Assembly: GCA_958295665.1 (NCBI GenBank)
Contig: OY282559.1
Coordinates: 266,514,057 to 266,578,056, forward strand
Length of the DNA: 64,000 bases
DNA from: Tipula vernalis
Lineage: Eukaryota; Arthropoda; Insecta; Diptera; Tipulidae
Direction: 5' to 3'
This document shows positions 22,950-34,330 of this stretch, in pieces (the first letter of the stretch is position 1; each line of letters begins with the position of its first letter). The notes beneath the pieces are model-generated. The model had not been told where the DNA came from. It did no database searches and saw only the letters and a list, made by a program, of their open reading frames with translations. The position numbers and the translations under genes are program-made.

Positions 22950-23334
22950 AAAACAGACTTGTTCCTACCAAATGTGTATGTTTGAGAAACTTTCAAAATA
23001 AATAGGAGCAATAAAGCTTCGATTAAAAAAAAAATCACCTAGACAACACGGTAATTATATATCCAAGGTCAAAGAATTTATCGCTCAGGAATGAGTGTGA
23101 GGTTCACCACCATGGTTATTCCTTCTTTCGCAATGGTGCCTGTCGACCGAATTATTGCGGTGTCCCTCACTCTCATTTCAGAGTGATAAGCTCTGTGGCC
23201 TTGGATATATAAATAATTACCGGATTGTCCAGCTGATTTTTTTTAATCGAAGTTTTATTGCTCCTCCTTATAATATTTTGAAAATTTCTCAAAAAAAACT
23301 CATTTGGCTAGAACAAACCTGCTCTAAAACCTAC
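22950..23334. repeat. Foldback element, ~155-170 bp arms
   Basis: The left arm (22,950-23,103) and right arm (23,163-23,334) are imperfect reverse complements. Examples are AATAGGAGCAATAAAGCTTC against GAAGTTTTATTGCTCCTCCT, CGGTAATTATATATCCAAGG against CCTTGGATATATAAATAATT, and GAATGAGTGTGAGG against CCCTCACTCTCATT. The 59-bp spacer itself can partly pair (CACCACCATGG with GCAATGGTG). It is a MITE-like palindrome with no coding sequence. Confidence 0.8.
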
Positions 23335-23790
23335 AAATTCTTGAACAACCGTTATAAAAAATTCAGAGACGCTGACTTTTAGCATTCTTCTTTGAAGTCC
23401 AGTTTGCTTTGGTATCCATTTTTTAAATGCAGCAACAATCTGGAGAGCTTCTGGTTGGAAACAAGTGTAATGCTTTCATCAATACCGTTTCAGGATTTGT
23501 GGCAAGCTGCTCTAAACTATAGAACGTGATGCACTTAAATGTTGTTGTAATGCACTCGAACCTGGTTGTTGAATATTAACGAAAGCAATAAATCATTGTG
23601 GTTTAGGATATACAGAATCAGAGCCACATAAGGCTGGTTGAAAAGTAAGTGATTATCTTAAAGAGGGACGATGGCCTGAATAAGCCCAGACTATCTAAAA
23701 ATTGTCTGACCTCAGCTCTTATCTTGACCAACAGAAAGAATTGATAATGAGCGCTTCTTAATCAGAGCGAAGCTTGTACAAAGGTAGTAA

Positions 23791-24720
23791 GTGCGGCTCG
23801 AGGGAGGCAATCGAAAGCTGGTACCTTTTACTTCCCGGAAATTCAACAAAGCGTGGGGAAACTGTACCATTACCGAGTTAGGGTATTTAGTAGCAAATGT
23901 ACTCATCGTTAAACAACTTTACGCAAGTTTTATGTGCCTGCCCACGGTTACTTTTTCTCGATTACTGTGGTACTATCGAAAAGATCAATAGTGGTAATTC
24001 AATATAGTTTTAAAAGAACTGCAGGACAATACCGCAAAGTTTGAGCGAAATTTTTATCTGCTTAAAACCAAAAAAAGAACAGTCTGTTGAATTTTTCTGT
24101 TCTGTTCTGAAAGTACGGGTTCCAGTTCGTCCATGGCGGAAAATTAAAAACACTGGAAAGTTTACGAATATTCTCGTTCTATTATGTCAAAATATTTGTC
24201 ACAAAACCACAAAAAGCGCCCACCGTTTAAATTTGAAAGATATTGGGCATAGCTTTTCCAGTGTCCTAATAATGGTAGAACATTGGGCCAAGCCGTAACA
24301 ACTATTTCCTGAAAAATGAAATTTTTATGTGTTTGGAGTAACTCACACTGCCCATTCCGATAACGGATTCAATTTAAAGCATTGACATACAAACCCTTAC
24401 TAGAAAGGTTTGGTGTTATCGACTTGAAGATATCAATTTATTCTTTGCAAACTAATGCATCTGAGCGAGTAAACCGGTCGATTCTGAGAGGGATGAATAA
24501 TACGTTCTCATATTGCTACAAAGCACTCATCGTGAGACACATTTTTGCTCTAAATTGTTTTAGCTTTAAGAACTGGAGCTTGAAACTATACGAAAGTCTT
24601 CTTTCAGCCTGTACAATACCAGAATGAAACAATATTATTACCTTTACTCGCAAAACTTCAATGTATTTCACGACAGCGCAAAAATTCAAACTGCTCAAGA
24701 CTTCGAGTAAAGCTCCAAAA
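23791..24720 (+). pseudogene. Ty3/gypsy RNase H and integrase relic
   Basis: 23,810-23,990 reads RKLVPFTSRKFNKAWGNCTI then TELGYLVANVLIVKQLYASF, the RNase H 'iAYaSRxLxxAExNYtiTExExLAvvwa' region. After frame changes, 24,110-24,300 gives integrase remnants (VPVRPWRKIK; then VLIMVEHWAKP, the 'LVMVDHWTKW' box), ~24,355 gives SDNG (second catalytic region), and 24,382-24,500 gives YKPLLERFGVIDLKIS and ASERVNRSIL, the 'YSPQANASERVNRSIL' segment with the third catalytic Glu. It lies on the plus strand, opposite to the other gypsy relics. Dead. Confidence 0.75.
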
Positions 24721-26931
24721 AGTCTCAGATCTAGGCCTAACGAATTTTATATTAACGCAGAATGTTCATATTGATCCGCAGAGTAAATAGGTAATGTAAG
24801 CTACGAAATAAGATGGCTCTGGTAAGGAGGCGGGAATATTTCACGTAGGATTTTGGTCTACTTTATTTGGTTGTGTTCATTGTCCCCGCTTCTTCCAATC
24901 AATTTAACTGTTATCAATGCGGGTTACTTTTTCCTAATTTCTATACCAATTCTATGGGTTAATTTAGGGTGACCACCGACTTAAAAAAACCACGACGGTT
25001 ATCAAGTCTCTAAATATGTTATGGATTTGATTAACAAAAAAAAGTTGCTGTATAAAATTGGTTTGGAGGCGACTATGTGATGAAATCTCTTTGTTGGTTA
25101 AGCCAGATACCAAATTTCAATTGATTTGGTGCATAATCGCAGAAGTTCACTACATTCAAGCACCAAATGGAAGACGCAAAGAATTTTAAGTCGATTCTCT
25201 CAGTAGTTCCTAACATAAAACAGAATTATTCACACTCTGAAAATTTCTTGGCCGTATCATTTGGGGTGGGATTTCTTAAATAAAATTAGAGCCAAATTCA
25301 AAAAACTATTACGGAACCAATTTTGTTTAACTTCCACAACCAGGCCGTGTACGACTCTGGAGAGGCATTCTTACTTAGCTAATGCAGATTATATGCTCAG
25401 TCCCCAACATTAAATGTGACATAAGGTTGGGCTAGGATAACTGTTATTAAACTGAAATATGGCCCAACGGGAAGAATTATTCTGAAACACTATTCGTATT
25501 ACAGATGCTACCTTAAATCAAACAATAGATTTACCAACTCTGGTTTTCCATTCAAAGACAACCCAGACAATTTTCACGAATAGACGCGTTTGCCGTTGTA
25601 TTTTAGTGAAATTTTATATAGGAGATCTTAAGCCGATTCTATAAATAGTGCCTAATCTCAAATAGATTAAATCCCGAAGAATTTTTTGGGCCATACCATT
25701 TAGGCTGGAGTTCGATTTCGTAAATAAAATATTTATATTTGATTCAAATTAATATTTTTCTGGTTCCTCCGGCATTTTGCATTGCCGCTAATACGTTTAA
25801 ACCAGGACATTGTAAGGATATTCTTGCGGACGCCCGAAAAAGTTTGAAAAACTAGAACATGTCCAGATAAACTAGGACATCTGGTCTCCCGCGGTTACTT
25901 ATGGTAGAACTGATTCTCTCTAAATACAAAATGCTTATTCTGCATATTGGGCGAGATCTGAAAAGCGAATGGATTTGTTTTCTCCTATGCTATAAGAGAT
26001 ATTCAGGTGTAGGTGTGCAGGCCGATTAGAAAGTGGGATATGAAATATGATTCATCAACATGCTCATTTATCTAAGCCGTCGCTCTAATTAGACCGGTGA
26101 CTTATCTGCATCAAACCATAAGCCAATTAGATTTTTTTTGAGGGTGTGCTGATATTCCACAAAATATATAAAAATTTTCCCCACTACTTGGAATTCAACA
26201 TGGACGTGTAATTGTTAGGTGACATAAAAATATTTAAAGAAAGTTTGTGACCAGCTGTTAAATTTGAGATTAAACCTAAAACTTCGTCAGTCTATGGCTT
26301 TTTCGAAACTCGCTTAGTGGAGTATCTGCCTCAAATCCGGATAATGTAGGCGGTCATTGCTATAGATTTAATGAGGGCTTCAAAGGTTTCTTAAGGATTC
26401 GCTGCTAATAAGCCCTTAAACATTTTGTTGTTACTGTTGTCTTAAGTAATGTTAGATCTGCAATTTTGATCACCTCCAATGTAACTTTGCAACAATTATG
26501 ATCAATAAGTTTAAATTCCATTATATGCCGATTTGATCCCTTTAAATACTTGTTTGAGTAGTGTCATATTTGCAATAAAATGTGCCGTTTTGAAACATAC
26601 CATAATGAACGGATTTTTTCTGTGACTATATCACTCATTAAATTATAAAAATCAATGTATGCCTGGTTTTTCTAATAGTTAAAATATAGTAACTATGGTT
26701 ACATCGATTATATAAGCCTTTGTATAATCGATTATATAAACATTTGTAAAATGTAGTAGCATAATTAAAATCGTGTAGGCTTAGCAAATTTGAAATTTGA
26801 CAAAAGAAAAAACAACAATTCTGTTTATATATGTCAGTTTCCAGTTATCGACTTCAATAAATCCAAAATTGTAACTTTTCTATTTAAATTTATTGTTTCT
26901 TTATTCAAGATATAGTCTCCTGTATACCACA
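24721..26931. other. Non-coding stretch with a diverged direct repeat
   Basis: No gene seen. About 100 bp recurs in diverged form: 25,187-25,290 and 25,629-25,735 share TTAAGTCGATTCT/TTAAGCCGATTCT, GGCCGTATCATTT/GGCCATACCATTT and a final TAAATAAAAT. No coding frame spans both. The rest is unremarkable AT-rich sequence. Confidence 0.5.
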
Positions 26932-27058
26932 CGACAATGGATAATTTTCTCTTATTTCGACGTATTGCCTTTGCAAAACACCACTCGACCTTCGGTCTCG
27001 TGGTGTTTCAGGCAATACGTCTCGTATAATCGAAAATTTTCGATCGTCTTGTGGTATA
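26932..27058. repeat. Palindromic MITE-like hairpin, ~60-bp arms
   Basis: TATACCACACGACAATGGAT at the left pairs with the end ATCGTCTTGTGGTATA. GACGTATTGCCT pairs with AGGCAATACGTC, and AACACCACTCGACC with GGTCTCGTGGTGTT, leaving only a few bases at the centre (~26,995). The whole 127 bp can fold into one stem. Confidence 0.85.
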
Positions 27059-28763
27059 ACATACGAAAATAAATTATTTACAAACATATTCATTTAACAA
27101 TTTTATAATTAAAATTATGAATATAAAAGTAGCATATTTTTACATAATGTATGTTACATTCGTAATTAAAATTTGTAAGCTAATCAAAAGCATTGTCAGC
27201 ACAAACATAAATATTTGTTTACCATAAAAATGTTTACATTTTATAAAATAATTTAAAATTTATTCAAACAAACTTGTCCGCAGGCAAATTTATAAATGAG
27301 AATTGTATGTTGTGTTGTGCTCAGGTCAGTGAAAAAAACAAAACCAGGAACAACCCAAAACTCGACCAATTAGTACTCTTTAATGTATAATGCAGATATT
27401 CCAAATTTTGCGGTTCTTTTATTTGATTGTTATTGTTTAGCCGACCTAACCAATTTGAAACGTATTACAAAATCAGCGATTTATGTTGAGTGCTCAATAA
27501 TTTTGGTATGTCTGGTAATGAAACTTTTTTGTACGACTGTTTACCCAAGCCATAAAAACGTATTTTCAATCGTATACACTTCCATACAAAGAAGAGAAAA
27601 CTGGGTTAGAAAAATATTTTCTTTTCATCATCCCAATAATGTCAATCAATACTCGTCCTACTACCAAAAAAGAATATCTAAAATCAATATTTATTTATGA
27701 ATCAATCGTCGTTTAACTCTTTAGTTACCTAATTGGCTAAATTAAATGACATAATTTGTTTTATTTTTTTTTTTTTTATAAACAATAAATTGGTTTGATA
27801 TTTTATTTTGTGTACATACAGCATAGTTCGTCGAAAGTATCAATAATCGAAACCAGAAAATTAAATATTTATGCAACGAAATCGAATCACAATAAAAAAA
27901 AAAAAAAAATAGAAAAGCATAGCAAGCAATGGTCGAGGTACATAGGATTCGTTTCATAGGATTAAGTTTGACTTATCCAAACTCAAATAAATCATTCGTA
28001 ATTAGCTATTAAGAAAAACCTAGTGAAAACGAAACGGACTGGTCACTGGTATGAAACGAATCATATGTGCCTCAGTCAACGCTGTAAGCTAGATGACATG
28101 AAAGTTAATGCATGATTTATATTCAATAACAATCGACCACTATAAAAAACTGTTGAGATACGACATTGAAAAATCACTAAAGAGGGACAGGAAAAAAACT
28201 TCATCGTATGTAACAGATAAAAGATTTGGAAAGATGCTAAGGTGTCGAGTGACAACAAAAAAAAATGAAAAATTTTGTGGAACATAAATTTGTGGGATTT
28301 ATGTTGTTCTTGCGGAAAATCTGCGGAAGACAATTTGTAATTAGTAACAGCATCTAAGACGTAGAATTGAGTCTATCTGTTAAATGTTTATTCTCGCTTT
28401 TGTTATTTTTGAATTTTATTTTGCCTCGATAAGATAGACAATCTCTTTATATACATCTCGAATATGTAATAAGAAATATATAAATTTGGAACGCAATGTG
28501 GGTTGTATATTGTATTCAATTTGAAATGAAATTAAAAGTCCAAATGTTTATGTTACACGAGTAAAGAGAATTTTATTGTACTATGTAGCTGTTTGTCTGT
28601 AAATGATACATATTGAAGAATGCGGAGCTTGAGGGTAAATTCGTGGGATCTCAACGTAGATTTATGTAGATAAGCGCCGTGAATTTTGTTCTCGTCTAAT
28701 AATATTATTGTTACGAATATTTATGTAGACGTGCCATTTGATTTATATACCCTATGTTGATAT
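27059..28763. other. AT-rich stretch; unrecognised ORF and small inverted pair
   Basis: A plus-strand frame of 105 codons (27,383-27,700) has a short hydrophobic segment (SIILVCLVMKLFCTTVY) but resembles no family I know. It may be chance. GAGGTACATAGGATTCGTTT (~27,935) and ATGAAACGAATCATATGTGC (~28,052) are inverted, about 100 bp apart, a possible MITE remnant. Nothing else is seen. Confidence 0.4.
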
Positions 28764-29258
28764 TGTTACGTTTTTGCCTTGTCAATCAAGGTTCGTATCA
28801 CTGGATTGTGAATAATACAAACTCAATTTAATTTATCACCAACAAATTTATTTATTTCACAAAATTTATTACAACACAGTTTATCAATCAAAATTCACAA
28901 AATCACTTTATATAAATTATTCTCAAATTTTACTAATCACTTTTACTTTTTATTTCCACAAAAACACTTTTTAAATCACTTTTTAATTCCTTTTTAATCT
29001 TTATACTATCGCTTTCCAAATATTACTGATAATCTTACAAGTTTACTCTATCGCGTTCCAAATACTAATAATCCAATTCGATCTTGTTCGCCTTTTTATA
29101 TACACAAACCAAGCTTCTCGAAAGTTCACGACTTTTCCAGTTGGAATAGCGTAGAAACATTACGTAACAATTTTTATCATGGAAAATTCCATTTAGTACA
29201 GTAAACATTGAGCTATTAGTTTTACTTATTCTATTACACACTAGGTGTCACCGTCACA
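28764..29258 (-). repeat. 3' LTR of the gypsy element
   Basis: 495 bp, starting TGTTACGTTTTTGCC and ending GTGTCACCGTCACA in plus orientation. It is the downstream LTR, because the element is read on the minus strand. The facing copy is 34,331-34,829, with scattered substitutions and a small indel near 28,950. Confidence 0.95.
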
Positions 29259-29269
29259 CTACCCCCCAC
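29259..29269 (-). promoter_or_regulatory. Polypurine tract of the gypsy element
   Basis: On the minus strand, the purine-rich AGGTGGGGGGTAG begins at the pol stop codon and runs directly into the LTR start TGTGACGG. This is the expected primer for plus-strand DNA synthesis. Confidence 0.85.
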
Positions 29270-32200
29270 CTAAGCCTGTTCGTCCCGAACAGGACCCAAA
29301 TCACCTCCTCTGTATAGGGCCAGCCTCTCCAAATGCACCACCTTTGGTTTACCTCGATGTCCCTTCCGTATCCGATAAACCACGTCGTTCATCCTTGTGA
29401 TGACAGTATAAGGTCCTTCCCATGCTGGTTGCAGCTTCGGTGATAATCCCTTTTTCCGTTGCGGGTTGTGAAGCCATACTAATTGCCCTTCCTGGAAGCC
29501 CTGGTTATTTGCTCGTATGTCATATCGAGCCTTCATCCGGTCACTTGACATCCGTATTTTCTCCCGAACAAATTGATGAATCTCATTAAGTTCCTCTTTC
29601 ATTCGGTCTACGTAATCTTGTCCACATAAAGCCGATGATGGTACAGCCCCAAACTTTAGATCTCCAGGTAACCGTAGATTATCTCCAAATAACGTTTTAG
29701 CTGGTGTCATTCCGGTTGTGTCATGTATAGCTGATCGATAGGCCATCAGAAACATCGGTATATGTCGATCCCAGTTGCGTTGGTTTTTCTCAACGACGTT
29801 TGCTAGATATTCCTCCAATGTACCATTGAATCTTTCCACCATACCGTCAGACTGTGGATGCAAAGGCGTTGTTCTCGTTTTATTTATACCGAGCATCTGG
29901 CATATTTCTTGAAACACCACCGATTCAAAATTCCGTCCTTGATCGGTATGAATCTCCATCGGCACTCCAAATCTGCTAATCCCATTGTTTACCACGGCAT
30001 CAGCTATTGTTGTCGTCTCCTGATTGGGAATGGGGTACACCTCCGGCCATTTGCTGAAATAATCCATGATTACTAGCACATATTTGTTGCCGCTCTCAGT
30101 GGTGGGAAATGGGCCCGCTACATCCATTGCAATTCTTTCGAATGGTGCTCCAACGTTATATTGCTTCATGGTTCCACGACTTTTGCGTGCGGGTCCCTTC
30201 ACCGCCGCACATTGGTCACATTTTTGGCACCATTCTATCACAGACTGCCTACATCCTGCCCAGTAGAATCGTTGACGTATCTTTGCTAGAGTTTTATTAA
30301 TTCCAAGGTGGCCCCCACTTGCTCCTCCATGATACTCATTCAGAATTTCTACAATCCGGCACTTTGGTATCACCAGCAACAATTGCTTCACTTTGCCATC
30401 CGTGCTTTCCCACAATCGTTTTAAACAGCCATTCTCAAGACGGAGGCTATCCCATTGAGCCCAATAAGCCTTGACAATGGGAGTTTTGTCCGCGATCTCG
30501 CTCCAAGTTGGCCGGTGTTCCTTTTTCTTCCAATCCATTATAACTGATAAATCCGTATCATCCAATTGCTCTTTCCTGATCATTTCGTCGGTCCACTCCT
30601 CATCAGGCAGCACTTGCGTAAGCCTAACGTCGATGATGCCTTCCTTTGCTTCAACATGGCCACAATGTTTACATTCTACTGGACACGGCCGTCTTGATAA
30701 TGCGTCGGCATTTCTGTGTGCACTTCCCTTCCGATGTTCAATTTGGAAATCGTAGCTTTGAAGACGTTCGATCCAGCGTGCTACTTGTCCCTCTGGATTC
30801 TTAAATTGTAACAGCCACCGTAAAGCGCCGTGATCTGTCCGTAAATGGAATTTTTGGCCATAAAGATATTTATGGAAATGCTTGACACACTCCACTATAG
30901 CCAACAATTCTTTCCGTGTCACGCAGTAATTACGCTCCGGTTTTGATAATGTTTTGGAGAAGTACGCAATAACTCTTTCTTGACCATTAATTTTCTGTGA
31001 TAACACACCTCCTATACCGTCATTACTTGCATCGATGTCCAAAATAAATTTCACGTTGGGTATAGGGTACGCGAGGATTGGCGCGGCACACAACCGTCTC
31101 CTTAGTTCCACGAATGCTTCTTCCTGGTCATTCTTCCATTCGAATGCCTTGTTCTTCCTGGTCAACTCGTGTAAACTCTTGGCGATGTTGGCGAATCCTG
31201 GCACGAAGCGTCTATAATAGGTGCACAATCCGAGAAAACTTCGTAATTCGTGTAAATTTTTAGGTCTTGGCCAGTTCTTAACCGCTGCGATCTTTTCTTC
31301 GTCGGTGTGAATTCCATTAATCGTTACGAGATGACCCAAATATTTGACTTCAGTTCTGAACAGCTTACACTTCTTTGGACTTAACTTCAATCCGGCAGCC
31401 TGTATCCGATCCAAAACTTCCGCCAAGTTCTTTAGATGCTCGTCAAAATCCTTCCCCATAACGATGATGTCGTCCAGATATATTAGGCAAGTCTTCCAAT
31501 GTAATCCCTTTAACACGCGCTCCATTAATCGTTCAAAAGTCGCAGGGGCATTACATAATCCGAACGGCATAACATTAAATTGCCAAAGTCCGTTACCCAC
31601 ACTGAACGCTGTTTTCTCGCGATCTTCCTCATGGACTTCCACCTGCCAATAGCCGCTTTGTAGATCTAATGTCGAAAATATTTGAGCACCCGATAATGTG
31701 TCTAACGTGTCATCGATCCTTGGCAGTGGGTAGCTATCTTTTTTCGTCACAGCATTGAGTTTTCGATAATCAACGCAAAATCTCATGCTACCGTCCTTCT
31801 TCTCGACCAATACTACCGGTGAGCTCCATGGGCTATTAGATGGTTCAATTACTCCTGCTGCCTGCATATCTGTTACCATTCGATTGACTTCTTCTTGTTT
31901 TGCCAAAGGTAGCCTCCTGGGTGGTTGACGAATTGGCATCTCTGCTCCCGTATCAATGCGGTGCTTTACCATTGAGGTCCTTCCGTTATTATCCGATGTA
32001 CTGCAGAATATGGACGTGTACCGTTTGAGTAGTTGATGTGCAGAATTTTTCTGTGCCTCGGTAAGATCTTCGGTCCATTTCTGCATAAGTTGTTCTACCA
32101 TTTCTTTCTGCCCTTGCATGTCGGCTTTTTCAACCGGACTTCTCTGTTCACACTTTACTATAGTTGAAACCTCGTTACATTTTCCGATGACTGTCTCTTT

Positions 32201-32892
32201 CTTGATGGTTTTCGTCTTATCCGAGAGATTTAGAGTCCTAATTGGTACTCTATAGTCGTTGTCTGGTTTAACTAGGGCTTTCCCGATTATAATTTCCTTG
32301 GCTCCGTTCTCCTCTTCGTTAGCTTCCACAACCCACAACCTGGGTGACCCAGAACCTCCCTCCAATTTTCCCCATAGGATCGTCTCCGAATTCGGTGGCA
32401 GCTTCTCCCGATGATCAATAATAATTCGCCTGATAGTTGCTCCGGCACTGCTAGATTGAAGTGGCAACTCGATGTTATCGTAACTTAAAACTCCTCGTCC
32501 AACAACCACCACGAAGCCATTTGCCCTCATGAAGTCCATCCCCATTATGACTTCATCCACAATATCTGCAATCAGCACTTCGTGTTGGAAAAGAGTTCTC
32601 CCGATTTTTATTTTCACGATCTTTTTGCCTTTTATTATTGAACTATCTCCAGTTGCTGTTTGTAACTTCAATCCATTAGCTGGTTGTACACCTCCATCGA
32701 TCAGATCTTTACGGACAATCGTGCGATTTGCTCCCGTATCCAGAGTGATGATGCAATCCGTGCCATCAATGTCGCCTTTGATTGTTAAGCTGTCACCGCC
32801 TCTTGCTAATTTCGAAACGCGGATGGAGGTTATGGGGCAATCGGTTGTGGGAGTCAGCTTCTGCCCCTTTAAGCTGACTCGTTGTAGTTTAA
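29270..32892 (-). CDS. pol: gypsy Pol polyprotein (protease, RT, RNase H, integrase)
   Basis: The frame is open from the gag overlap (~32,930) to the stop at 29,270-29,272, roughly 1,200 codons. No ATG is needed if Pol is made by -1 frameshifting. Protease site LDTGANRTIV is encoded at 32,729-32,743 onward. RT includes PSNSPWSSPVVLVEKKDGSM, FCVDYRKLNAVTK and the YLDD box (31,469-31,480). RNase H carries LDIDASNDGIGGVLSQ and LRTDHGALRWLL. Integrase has an H2C2 finger (HLGINKTLAKIRQRFYW, CQKCDQC), the core (MDVAGPF; HTDQGRNF; HPQSDGMVERFNGTLEEYL) and a GPY/F-type end (WEGPYTVITRM). All key residues I can check are present. There is no chromodomain and no env. It is probably functional, or recently so. 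Confidence 0.95.
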
Positions 32893-34287
32893 CGGCTCCG
32901 CCGTCATTTGGACTTCTTGCCTAGCCAACGCCTGCTCTCCGCTTGGTCGTCGCTGCATAGGAGATGGTGATCTTCCCCTTTTTCTTCTTAATTCCCAGCA
33001 GTCGCGAGAGATGTGACCGACCTTATCACATGCCCAACATCTGATTTTGCCGCTTCCATCTCGGTATCTTGGTGTTGCCCGCTCGTTGTTTATGCTTGTA
33101 TCGATTTCTACTCGGCGTATTTTCATTGACGGTTTGGTGATGGCTTGTGCAGTTTCATTTGTTAACGCACAAGCGATGGTTTCCGCAAAGGTTGCTTTAG
33201 GTGACAACATCACCGCCCTGCGTGTCTCTGGATCTCGAATGCCGTCAATGAATGCGTCAATTTTTAGTCTTTCCATATAATCAGCCGATGTACTGGTATG
33301 TGCTAGATGTACTAATCGCTCGATTGCCGATGAAAATTCCTGAAGTGATTCTCCTCCCTTTTGGTAGCGGCTTTTCAATTCCATTCGATAGATTTCCCGC
33401 TTGTGATCACTGCCGTACTTCCTATCCAGCGCCTTCATAATTTCGAGATAACTGTTGCGATCTTTTTCCGGAATTGTTTGTAAGGCCTCCGCAGCTTCAC
33501 CTTTAAGGGCCACTATTAACGCTGCGACAAGATGTTCATCATTCCAACGGTTTTGATTGGCTGCCGTCTCAAATTGAAATTTGAAAATGCCGAAAGATGT
33601 TGTACCGTCGAATGTTGGTGGCTTTAACTTAATCGATTGAACGGTTTGAACCCCTTGCGTCGTTGTTCCACTTGCCTTGACATCAGTTAGATCTTTCTCG
33701 AGGCGTTGAAATTTTTCCACAACTTGTTGAACCTTCATTTCTAATTTTCCTTCAACCTGTTGAATCTCCGTTTGCAATTTCTCTTCAACATGTTGAACCT
33801 TCGTTTCTAATTTTTCGTCAACCTTTTGAATATCCATTTGCATCTTCTCCACTTCGCCGTGTATGTTAGTAGATAATTCGAGAAGTTTCTCGTCCATTCT
33901 CTTTTGACCATCTATAATTTGGTCTTTTATTTCCTCTGCTTGTTGCGCCATTTGATTTTTAATTTCTCCTAGCTGTCGTTCGTTTTGTTGTTTCATTAGA
34001 CTCATCTGTCCCGTCATCTGGTTCATAGCAACTATTAACTGCGACAAATCGAAACTTCCAGATGGTAGTTGTGTTGTTTCAACTGACGGCTGTTTATCTC
34101 CTGTCTTCTCTATCGTTGCCGCATCCGTTACTTTTTCTCCAAAATCATGTTGATCTGCGTCTAACCCTTCTTTCTCCATGGCATCACGTAGTCGCGCTTG
34201 TAAAGCTGCTTTATTACCATCAGTAGCCAAACTCCGTTTCTCAAGTTCTCTTTTTAATTCTGGAACTTTTAATTCGTTGAGAATCAT
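32869..34287 (-). CDS. gag: gypsy Gag with N-terminal SAP-like domain
   Basis: The open frame extends to 34,308 only by reading a GTG. The first ATG is at 34,285-34,287, giving 472 residues. The N-terminus (MILNELKVPELKRELEKRSL, then KAALQARLRDAM) has the leucine and KxxLxxRL pattern of a SAP helix-turn-helix DNA-binding domain. Residues ~90-190 form a long coiled coil with EEKLQTEIQQVEGKLEMKVQ-type repeats. A gag capsid core follows (KLKPPTFDGTTSFGIFKFQF; RNSYLEIMKALDRKYG; ERLVHLAHT). One CCHC knuckle is present (CWACDKVGHISRDC). Its end overlaps pol in the -1 frame. Confidence 0.92.
   Translation of the reverse strand: MILNELKVPELKRELEKRSLATDGNKAALQARLRDAMEKEGLDADQHDFGEKVTDAATIEKTGDKQPSVETTQLPSGSFDLSQLIVAMNQMTGQMSLMKQQNERQLGEIKNQMAQQAEEIKDQIIDGQKRMDEKLLELSTNIHGEVEKMQMDIQKVDEKLETKVQHVEEKLQTEIQQVEGKLEMKVQQVVEKFQRLEKDLTDVKASGTTTQGVQTVQSIKLKPPTFDGTTSFGIFKFQFETAANQNRWNDEHLVAALIVALKGEAAEALQTIPEKDRNSYLEIMKALDRKYGSDHKREIYRMELKSRYQKGGESLQEFSSAIERLVHLAHTSTSADYMERLKIDAFIDGIRDPETRRAVMLSPKATFAETIACALTNETAQAITKPSMKIRRVEIDTSINNERATPRYRDGSGKIRCWACDKVGHISRDCWELRRKRGRSPSPMQRRPSGEQALARQEVQMTAEPLNYNESA
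32887..32893 (-). promoter_or_regulatory. Candidate -1 frameshift site, gag to pol
   Basis: On the minus strand the heptamer G TTA AAC lies in the gag reading frame, six codons before the gag stop. Slipping back one base gives GTT AAA and continues in the open pol frame. GUUAAAC is a known slippery heptamer (equine arteritis virus). I did not identify a downstream pseudoknot. Confidence 0.5.
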
Positions 34288-34309
34288 TTTCTTTTTCTTT
34301 TTATTCACA

Positions 34310-34327
34310 ATCCCACCGCTGTCACCA
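34310..34327 (-). promoter_or_regulatory. Primer binding site of the gypsy element
   Basis: On the minus strand, three bases after the LTR end, the sequence is TGGTGACAGCGGTGGGAT. It is the same 18 bases used by the BEL element at 8228, so both prime from the same tRNA-Leu-like 3' end. Complementarity stops here at 18-19 bases. Confidence 0.88.
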
Positions 34328-34330
34328 AAT

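Noticed and set aside
27383..27700. Host gene of 105 codons
   Set aside because: No recognisable domain; AT-rich composition; kept only as a note in the stretch description.
31344..32924. Plus-strand ORFs inside the gypsy element
   Set aside because: They are antisense shadows of the intact pol and gag frames.
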